Positions 58,632-64,000 of a DNA stretch of 64,000 nucleotides are shown piece by piece (the stretch's first letter is position 1; each line of letters opens with the position of its first letter). The notes beneath the pieces are model-generated. The model had not been told where the DNA came from and ran no database searches. It saw only the letters and a program-made list of their open reading frames with translations. The position numbers and the translations under genes are program-made. The DNA is from Roseiarcus sp963835955 (lineage in GTDB: Bacteria > Pseudomonadota > Alphaproteobacteria > Rhizobiales > Beijerinckiaceae), in contig CAWIHZ010000004.1 of the NCBI GenBank assembly GCA_963835955.1, forward strand, positions 62,001-126,000. The letters run 5' to 3'.

Positions 58632-59564
58632 ATGACGGACGCGACCGCGCCTGGCGCCGGCCTTCTGAGATCCGTCTGGGCCAATCCGACCCTCCTGCTC
58701 GTGCTGACGACGTTGATTTGGGCCGGACACTCGATCGTCGGCCGGCTGTCGGTCGGCCAGATCGGGCCGATGACGCTCACTTGCCTGCGCTGGGGCTTGG
58801 CGCTGGTTCCCATCCTGTTGGCGGCGCGCCCGGCCTTGCGTCGGGATTGGCCGATCCTCAGCGCCAACTGGCGCTACGTCGCGGCGATGGGCGCACTCGG
58901 CTACACCGCCTTCAACGCGCTCTTCTATCTCGCCGCGCATCGTACGGGCGCGCTCAATCTGTCGATCATTCAGGGCGCGATCCCGGCGCTGGTGCTGATC
59001 GGCTCACGGATCTTTCTGAGCGTCCGGGTGACCGCGCTGCAGGCGCTCGGCGCCGCAACGACGATGGTCGGCGTGGCGACGATCGCGGCTCAGGGTGATC
59101 CGGCGCGGCTGGCGAGGCTCGCCTTCAACCACGGCGACGTGATGATGTTGGCCGCTGTCGTTCTCTACTCCGGCTACACGATCGGATTGCGCGACCGCCC
59201 GCGGGTTTCGGGCGTCAGTCTGCTTGCGGGCATGGCGGCGGCGGCGTTTTTGACCTCTCTGCCGCTTATGATCTGGGAAATCGCTACCGGCGGATTTATC
59301 TGGCCGACCCCCGCGGGGCTCGCGACGCTCGCCTATGTGGCGCTTGGGCCCGCGTTCGCCTCGCAAATTTTCTATATGCGCGGCGTCGAGCTGATTGGGC
59401 CGGGCCGGGCGGGGCTGTTCGTCAATCTCGTGCCCGTGTTCGGCGCCATCATGGCGGTCGTCCTTTTGGGCGAGCCCTTCGCGGCCTATCACGTCGTCGC
59501 GCTGGCGCTGGTCGTCGGCGGCATCGCGATTGCGCAGAATGGCCCGGGCGGCCACGCATCCTGA
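58632..59564 (+). CDS. EamA/DMT-family transporter
   Basis: 310 residues with two EamA repeats of five spans each: NPTLLLVLTTLIWAGHSIVGRLSVGQIGPMTLTCLRWGLAL starts the first, GDVMMLAAVVLYSGYTIGLRD the second. Motifs YTAFNALFYLAAHRTGALNLSIIQGAIPALVLIG and LGPAFASQIFYMRGVELIGPGRAGLFVNLVPVFGAIMAVVLLGE are typical. Inner-membrane exporter of metabolites, substrate unknown. A GTG directly before the ATG is an alternative start. The stop is followed within about 30 bases by the dienelactone hydrolase gene. Confidence 0.92.
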   Translation: MTDATAPGAGLLRSVWANPTLLLVLTTLIWAGHSIVGRLSVGQIGPMTLTCLRWGLALVPILLAARPALRRDWPILSANWRYVAAMGALGYTAFNALFYLAAHRTGALNLSIIQGAIPALVLIGSRIFLSVRVTALQALGAATTMVGVATIAAQGDPARLARLAFNHGDVMMLAAVVLYSGYTIGLRDRPRVSGVSLLAGMAAAAFLTSLPLMIWEIATGGFIWPTPAGLATLAYVALGPAFASQIFYMRGVELIGPGRAGLFVNLVPVFGAIMAVVLLGEPFAAYHVVALALVVGGIAIAQNGPGGHAS

Positions 59565-59591
59565 ATGACTTTAGCCGCGAAGGAGAGGAAT

Positions 59592-60260
59592 ATGGGCGGT
59601 TGGATCGAACTGCAGCCGGAGGGCGGGGCCGCTATCAGCGCATGGCGCGCCGATCCCGCCGGAAAACCGCGTGGCGGGATCGTGGTCGTGCAGGAGATTT
59701 TCGGCGTCAACGCGCATATCCGCGCGGTCGCCGACCGGTTCGCGGCCGAAGGGTATCTCGCGATCGCTCCGGCGATTTTCGATCATGTCGAGAGAGGGTT
59801 CGACGTCGGCTACGACGAGGAGGCGAGAGCGCGGGGCAGGGCGATCGCGGGCAAGGCCGATTTCGAGCAGATTCTGCGCGACGTCGCCGCGGCGGTCGAG
59901 GTCGCCAAGGAAGGCGGCAAGGTCGGCGTCGTCGGTTATTGTCTGGGCGGGTCGGTCGCCTGGGCCGCCGCCGGCCGCCTCTCCGGCCTCAGCGCCGCGG
60001 TCGGTTATTATGGCGGTCGGGTGGTCGCGATGAAAGACCTAAAGCCCCGCATCCCAACCATGCTGCATTTCGGCGAGAAGGACGCGCATATTCCGATCGC
60101 CGGCGTGCGCGAAGTCGCCGCCGCTCATCCGGACGTCCCGATCCATATCTACCCGGCCGAACATGGCTTCAACTGCGATCAGCGCGAAAGCTACGACGCG
60201 ACGAGCGCGGGGCAGGCATGGACGCGGACTTTGGAGTTCTTCGCCAAAAATCTGGGCTGA
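59592..60260 (+). CDS. dienelactone hydrolase family protein
   Basis: 222 residues, alpha/beta hydrolase of the DLH family. Marks are GGIVVVQEIFGVNAHIRAVADRFAAEGYLAIAPAIFD, the nucleophile Cys in VGVVGYCLGGSVAWAAAG, the acid in LHFGEKDAHIPI, and the catalytic His in IYPAEHGFNCDQRESYD. It hydrolyses lactones or related esters; substrate unknown, since no aromatic-degradation genes are nearby. GGAGAGG before the ATG at 59592 decides the start. Probably co-transcribed with the EamA transporter. Confidence 0.92.
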   Translation: MGGWIELQPEGGAAISAWRADPAGKPRGGIVVVQEIFGVNAHIRAVADRFAAEGYLAIAPAIFDHVERGFDVGYDEEARARGRAIAGKADFEQILRDVAAAVEVAKEGGKVGVVGYCLGGSVAWAAAGRLSGLSAAVGYYGGRVVAMKDLKPRIPTMLHFGEKDAHIPIAGVREVAAAHPDVPIHIYPAEHGFNCDQRESYDATSAGQAWTRTLEFFAKNLG

Positions 60261-60462
60261 GCAGGTTTCGGGCGTTTTCGATTCGCAATCCGCCCCAGAT
60301 CGGCGACTGAACGCGCTTTTGACGCCGCATCAGGCTTTTCAAAGGGATAGGCGCCAAAATCTGCAGCGGTTGACGCCCACCGGACGCCGCCGTTCGCGGG
60401 CATGAGCGCGGCGATCAAGCCACTTCGCCGCCGTGAACTGGTGTGGGGCGGGCGCCTTGCGG

Positions 60463-60615
60463 ATGTCCAGGCTGCTGGCCTGGGCCGAAAGCGGGACTTT
60501 GAGCGTGCACATCCACGCAAAATACGCGCTGGAGGACTTCCGCCAGGCGTTCGAGGCCATCGCCAAGCGCCAGACCCTGGGCAAGACGCTGCTGCGGCTC
60601 AACGCGTCGGCGTGA
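60463..60615 (+). pseudogene. C-terminal remnant of a zinc-type alcohol dehydrogenase / quinone reductase
   Basis: About 50 codons: LLAWAESGTLSVHIHAKYALEDFRQAFEAIAKRQTLGKTLL. This is the last helix and strand of MDR-type oxidoreductases (usually ...G.L.PHIHARYPLEDFRQAFDAIAKRQVLGKVLL). The Rossmann and zinc domains are missing; 60261-60462 shows no continuing similarity. A decayed gene in the gap between the hydrolase and the acetyltransferase. Confidence 0.65.
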
Positions 60616-60697
60616 GCGCCGGCCCCTTGCAAACCATGTTGCAGCGCACAACATGCGGCCCGGGACGAGACGCCGAGGCCAAGCCGGCGAGGCGACG

Positions 60698-61312
60698 ATG
60701 AGCGAAGGAAAACCAACCCATGTCGAAATCCGGCGCCTGTGGCCGTCGGATTTGGAGGCGTTCCGCGATCACCTGCTGCGGCTCGACCCGCTGAGCCGGC
60801 ATGAGCGCTTTGGCGGCGGCATGTCGGATGAATTCCTGGTTCAATACGCTGAACATTGCTTCGGCAGGGGCGATCTCCTCTATGGCGCCTTTATCGATGG
60901 CCGCCTCATTGGCGCGGCCGAGTTGCGGTCCAATCGTGCGATCTGGAGCGAGCAGGCGCCGTTCGGACGCCATATCCATGCCGAGGCGGCGTTTTCGGTC
61001 GAAGAGGGCTGCCGGCGTCGAGGCGTCGGCGAGGAGCTGTTCAAGCGCGTCGAGCGCGCCGCCAGCAACCATGGGGTCGAGACGATCGAGATCGTCTGTC
61101 TGGCGGACAACGTCGGGATGCGGCGCCTGGCGGAGAAGTTCAAGACGGCGTTTGCGTTTGAGGAGAATTCGCTCACCGGCCGGCTGACCGCCCGGCGGCC
61201 GACCGCCTTCTCGCTGATGCGGGAAGCCTCCGGCGACGCGCTCGATTTCGGCGCTTCGCTGATCGACGCCAATCTGCGGGCTCTCAAGCCCCCGCCGCCC
61301 AAGAACGCCTGA
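60698..61312 (+). CDS. GNAT acetyltransferase
   Basis: 204 residues. VEIRRLWPSDLEAFRDHLLRLDPLSRHERFGGGMSDEFLVQYAEHCF at the N-terminus and the acetyl-CoA loop in EAAFSVEEGCRRRGVGEELFKRVERAASNHGVETIEIVCLADNVGMRRLAEKFKTAF identify a GNAT of the type found in many alphaproteobacteria. The C-terminal tail (SLMREASGDALDFGASLIDANLR) is characteristic of that subgroup. Substrate unknown. Start ATG 60698; the longer frame lacks a ribosome binding site. Confidence 0.87.
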   Translation: MSEGKPTHVEIRRLWPSDLEAFRDHLLRLDPLSRHERFGGGMSDEFLVQYAEHCFGRGDLLYGAFIDGRLIGAAELRSNRAIWSEQAPFGRHIHAEAAFSVEEGCRRRGVGEELFKRVERAASNHGVETIEIVCLADNVGMRRLAEKFKTAFAFEENSLTGRLTARRPTAFSLMREASGDALDFGASLIDANLRALKPPPPKNA

Positions 61313-61529
61313 CGACGCCGGCCGAGAAGCGACAGTCGCGAGCGCCCGCCCCGACCGTCGTAGTGCCGAGCGGCGAAGAGGTTGAGGACCGTCCGGACTG
61401 TCGCGCACGGCTTGGCCGCCCACCGCGCCTTGCGGTTGGCTTGGATGCTACAGTCGACGGCAAACCGGGCGCGTTGCTACCTCGCATCGGCCTTGGCGGT
61501 CTATAGGGCCGCAGCGGTGGAATCGAAGT

Positions 61530-62090
61530 ATGACGGCAGAAGACCCATGCTGGCGGGAGTGGATGCAGGCGGCCCAGCAGGGTGACCGCGCGCTTTATAG
61601 GACGCTGCTGACCGCGGCGATCCCGCGTCTGCGGCGGGCGGCCCGCGCACGCTGGCCGCAAGCGGACGCGGCCGCGATCGAGGACGCCGTGCAGGAGACC
61701 CTGCTCGCGCTGCATACCTCGCTTCGTCTCTATGACCCGGCGCGGCCCTTCATGCCCTTCCTGTTTGGAATCATGCGCTTCCGCGGCGGCGACGTTATGC
61801 GCAGGAGCCGGCGCGCCGGGGCGCGGGAGACGCCGATCGACAGTGTGCCTGAAACCTCCGACGCCCTCATGACGAATAGCGATCAGGACAGAGGGCTGGA
61901 AGCCGACGCCTTGCGCGCCGCGATCGCTCGGCTGCCGGAGGGGCAGAGACGCGCGATCGAGATGACGAAACTGGAGGAGCTATCGTTGGAGGAGGCCTCG
62001 ATCGTGAGCGGCATGAGTGTGGCCGCGCTTAAGGTCGCGACGCATCGCGGCGTGCGGGCGCTCCGCAAATTGCTGAACGGGTCACGCTGA
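61530..62090 (+). CDS. ECF RNA polymerase sigma factor (SigF-like)
   Basis: 186 residues. Region 2: QGDRALYRTLLTAAIPRLRRAARARWPQADAAAIEDAVQETLLALHTSLRLYDPARPFMPFLFGIMRFRGGDVMRR. Region 4: ALRAAIARLPEGQRRAIEMTKLEELSLEEASIVSGMSVAALKVATHRGVRALRK. No extra C-terminal domain. It is followed one base later by an NrsF anti-sigma gene and then by DUF2282-DUF692 genes. This order matches the Caulobacter SigF-NrsF heavy-metal/oxidative stress system. Its own promoter was not recognised in the 217-base gap upstream. Confidence 0.92.
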   Translation: MTAEDPCWREWMQAAQQGDRALYRTLLTAAIPRLRRAARARWPQADAAAIEDAVQETLLALHTSLRLYDPARPFMPFLFGIMRFRGGDVMRRSRRAGARETPIDSVPETSDALMTNSDQDRGLEADALRAAIARLPEGQRRAIEMTKLEELSLEEASIVSGMSVAALKVATHRGVRALRKLLNGSR

Positions 62091-62091
62091 G

Positions 62092-62760
62092 ATGATGACC
62101 GAACGCCTCGTGGAACGGCTTGCCGCGGAGTTGACGCCCGTCCACCGCATCGCGAGGCCGGCGGCGCGGCTCGCGCGGTGGCTCCTGGTCTCCGTACCGG
62201 CTACGGGCCTGGTTGTTTGGGTATTCGGGTTGCGGCCCGATCTTATCTCCCGGCTTGCCGATCGGACGTTTCTTGTGGAGGAGGGCGCGGCGTTGCTGAC
62301 CGCGCTGATCGGCGTCTATGCCGCGCTATGCGCCGGCCTGCCCGACCAGCCAAGCTGGAAGCTGTGGCTGCCGATGGCCCCGATGGCCTTGTGGATCGGC
62401 GTTCTCGGACAACAATGCTTGGAAGTATTCCTCCAGCTTGGTCCTGACGGGCTGCAGGTCACATCCGATGTGATGTGTCTTCCGGCGATCGCACTCGGTG
62501 GCTTGGCGCCCGCGATCGCCATCGTCGTCATGCTGCGCACCAGCGGAAAATTCCGCGCCACGCATGCCTGTCTGTGCGGTGCGGTGGGCGCGGCCGCTCT
62601 CAGTGCAGCGGCCCTTCGCCTCTTCCACATGGAAGACGCGGCCATCATGGTGATCGTCTGGCAACTCGGCTCGGTCGCGTTGTTCAGCCTAGTCGCCGGC
62701 GCAATCGGCCGGATGCTTGTTGACGCCCAGTCAGACGGCATTCTGCGCGCGAAGGCGTAA
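62092..62760 (+). CDS. nrsF: NrsF-type anti-sigma factor (DUF1109)
   Basis: 222 residues with six predicted spans (WLLVSVPATGLVVWVFGL, LLTALIGVYAALCAG, LWLPMAPMALWIGVLGQQC, CLPAIALGGLAPAIAIVVML, CLCGAVGAAALSAAALRLF, IVWQLGSVALFSLVAGAIGRML). The order and the Cys residues in spans 3-5 fit NrsF. In Caulobacter, NrsF holds SigF inactive at the membrane, and conserved cysteines are needed to sense metals. The start follows the sigma-factor stop by one base, so the two are co-translated. The stop overlaps the promoter at 62757. Confidence 0.9.
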   Translation: MMTERLVERLAAELTPVHRIARPAARLARWLLVSVPATGLVVWVFGLRPDLISRLADRTFLVEEGAALLTALIGVYAALCAGLPDQPSWKLWLPMAPMALWIGVLGQQCLEVFLQLGPDGLQVTSDVMCLPAIALGGLAPAIAIVVMLRTSGKFRATHACLCGAVGAAALSAAALRLFHMEDAAIMVIVWQLGSVALFSLVAGAIGRMLVDAQSDGILRAKA

Positions 62761-62782
62761 CCTTTCCCTCCGATCACACGAA
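62757..62782 (+). promoter_or_regulatory. SigF-type promoter (GTAACC-N16-CGAA) before the bufferin gene
   Basis: GTAACC (62757-62762) and CGAA (62779-62782) are separated by exactly 16 bases, as I recall the SigF promoter motif reported in Caulobacter. The -35 overlaps the nrsF stop codon. It would let SigF drive the DUF2282-DUF692 genes more strongly than read-through alone. The bufferin ATG is about 50 bases downstream. Confidence 0.65.
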
Positions 62783-62832
62783 TTGGGAAGTGCGGGCCGC
62801 TTCCGGGCCGCAACGTTCAAGGAGGGACGAAT

Positions 62833-63156
62833 ATGGATCGAAGAATGTTCGCGGCCACGGTGTGCGCGGCCGCTGTGGGCTTTGCCGGCGTTGTCGCGGC
62901 GGTCAGCCCCACCGCATCCGCCGCGATGATGAGCAAAGAACAGATGATGAAGGTGCGGCAGGCCAACATGGTCCGCGCCAAGGCCGAGCACCTCGCCAAG
63001 TGTTACGGCGTCAACGCGATCGGCAAGAACGACTGCGCAGCCGGCGCGCATTCCTGCGCTGGCCAGTCGACCAAGGCAAACGATCCCGGTTCCTTCGTCC
63101 TGTTGCCGGCCGGCGACTGCGCGAAGATCCATGGCGGCTCGCTCACGCCCGCCTGA
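62833..63156 (+). CDS. bufA1: bufferin-type periplasmic metallophore precursor (DUF2282, BufA1 family)
   Basis: 107 residues. A long signal peptide (RRMFAATVCAAAVGFAGVVAAVSPTASAA) precedes a mature part with four spaced Cys: LAKCYGVNAIGKNDCAAGAHSCAGQSTKANDPGSFVLLPAGDCAKI. The KCYG, NDCA, HSCAGQS and GDC units are the DUF2282 signature. Members are ribosomally made copper-binding peptides whose Cys are converted to thiooxazoles by the DUF692 enzyme. The ribosome binding site GGAGGG is clear. It lies between nrsF and the DUF692 gene. Confidence 0.9.
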   Translation: MDRRMFAATVCAAAVGFAGVVAAVSPTASAAMMSKEQMMKVRQANMVRAKAEHLAKCYGVNAIGKNDCAAGAHSCAGQSTKANDPGSFVLLPAGDCAKIHGGSLTPA

Positions 63157-63169
63157 GCAGGAGCAAGTC

Positions 63170-64000
63170 ATGGCGGTCGCCGAACGGACCGCGTGCGCAG
63201 GCGGCGGTCGGATTCCCGTTGCCGCGGGGATCGGACTGCGCCTGCAGCATCATGCGGCGTTTCTCGAAGCCAGGCCCGCGGTCGGGTGGGTCGAGGCGCA
63301 TAGCGAGAATTACCTGAATGGACCGGCGCTTGCGGTGCTGGAGACGGCGCGGGCCGACTATCCAGTCTCGCTGCACAGCGTCGGATTGTCGCTCGGCAGC
63401 GCTCAGGGCGTTGACCGGCGTCATCTCGGGCGTATCGCCGAGTTGGCGAAGCGCATCGATCCGGGCCTGATGTCGGAACATCTCGCCTGGGGCGCGGTCG
63501 ATCACGATTTTCTGGCCGACCTTTTGCCGCTGCCGCTGACCGAGGAAAGCCTCGATGTCGTCTGCCGCAACGTGGACCTGGCGCAGGAGACCTTGGGGCG
63601 CGCGATCTTGATCGAAAATCCCTCGACCTACCTTCAATTTCAGCTGTCAACCATTCCGGAGCCGGAATTTCTAAAAGCTCTCGCCCAGCGGACCGGCTGC
63701 GGGCTGATCTGCGATATCAACAATATTTTTGTCAGCTGCGCCAATCACGGCTGGGACGCCAAGCGGTATCTTGGCGCGTTGCCCGCCGCCGCGATCGGGG
63801 AATACCATCTCGCCGGACATAGTCCGGCCGCGGACGTTGCCGAAACGCTGCTGCTCGACACTCACGACAGACCGGTGGCGCCTGGGGTCTGGGAACTGTT
63901 CGAGAAAGCCCTGCAGGCGATCGGCCCGCGCCCGACCCTGATCGAGTGGGACGCGGCGATCCCGGCCCTCCCGGCGCTGCTCGACGAGGCGACTGAAGCA
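63170..64000 (+). CDS. bufB: DUF692 multinuclear-iron maturation enzyme (BufB family), cut by the window end
   Basis: 277 codons seen, no stop before the window edge. TIM-barrel marks of DUF692: VAAGIGLRLQHHAAFLE, VGWVEAHSENYL, YPVSLHSVGLSLGSAQGVD, LMSEHLAWGAVDHDFLADLLPLPLTEESLDVVCRNVD, LIENPSTYLQF, GCGLICDINNIFVSCANHGW, and EYHLAGHSPA. These supply the His/Asp/Glu iron ligands. It would oxidise cysteines of the bufferin precursor encoded 13 bases upstream. A DUF2063 partner (BufC) is expected just outside the window. Confidence 0.93.
   Translation, partial: MAVAERTACAGGGRIPVAAGIGLRLQHHAAFLEARPAVGWVEAHSENYLNGPALAVLETARADYPVSLHSVGLSLGSAQGVDRRHLGRIAELAKRIDPGLMSEHLAWGAVDHDFLADLLPLPLTEESLDVVCRNVDLAQETLGRAILIENPSTYLQFQLSTIPEPEFLKALAQRTGCGLICDINNIFVSCANHGWDAKRYLGALPAAAIGEYHLAGHSPAADVAETLLLDTHDRPVAPGVWELFEKALQAIGPRPTLIEWDAAIPALPALLDEATEA

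Overview
The window is high-GC alphaproteobacterial chromosome, most likely from the order Hyphomicrobiales (Rhizobiales). The reasons are the ccmI-ccmE-ccmF-ccmH cluster next to a FeuQ-type kinase, DUF1127, MarR/DUF1398 and DUF692/DUF2282 genes, a CtrA-type box, and many homologues of familiar rhizobial or methylotroph proteins. The genus cannot be fixed from the sequence alone. Start sites were chosen by ribosome binding sites and family length; all assignments were read by eye.

Region 1 (1-41.9 kb) is mostly core genome. It holds a short-chain dehydrogenase, a PfkB kinase, YggS, a malic enzyme fused to a phosphotransacetylase domain, a GH25 muramidase divergent from a polysaccharide deacetylase, tRNA-Leu, an RND efflux pair, ilvD, an orphan sensor kinase, the cytochrome c maturation operon, ftsY-yciB and a pseudouridine synthase. 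These are followed by a frameshifted transglutaminase/DUF2126 gene, vapBC, a second IlvD/Edd dehydratase, HxlR and MarR regulatory modules with visible operators, tRNA-Arg, and rplU-rpmA-GNAT-obgE.

Region 2 (about 42-54 kb) is an accessory island rich in repeats and gene remnants. A roughly 92-bp MITE-like element with long terminal inverted repeats occurs four times in one orientation. The copies form two pairs, and each pair brackets one minus-strand gene for a predicted secreted protein (45514-46191, strikingly AT-rich, and 51035-51445). In each pair the right-hand MITE is split at the same base by a copy of the same IS1111-type (IS110-family) element (46389-47802 and 51676-53089, both 1414 bp). 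A related but distinct IS1111-type element lies at 47932-49361. All three have a long noncoding 3' end. Within it I can read a candidate bridge RNA whose left and right guides match the element's own target, and the left guide differs between the two element types exactly as their targets differ. This is the most interesting system in the window.

Region 3 (54-64 kb) returns to core and stress genes: malate synthase, DUF1127 divergent from a LysR regulator, an outer-membrane beta-barrel protein behind a CtrA-type box, an EamA transporter, a dienelactone hydrolase and a GNAT enzyme. It ends with an ECF sigma factor - NrsF anti-sigma - DUF2282 bufferin - DUF692 (cut by the window end) metal-stress operon. 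A GTAACC-N16-CGAA promoter lies directly in front of the bufferin gene.
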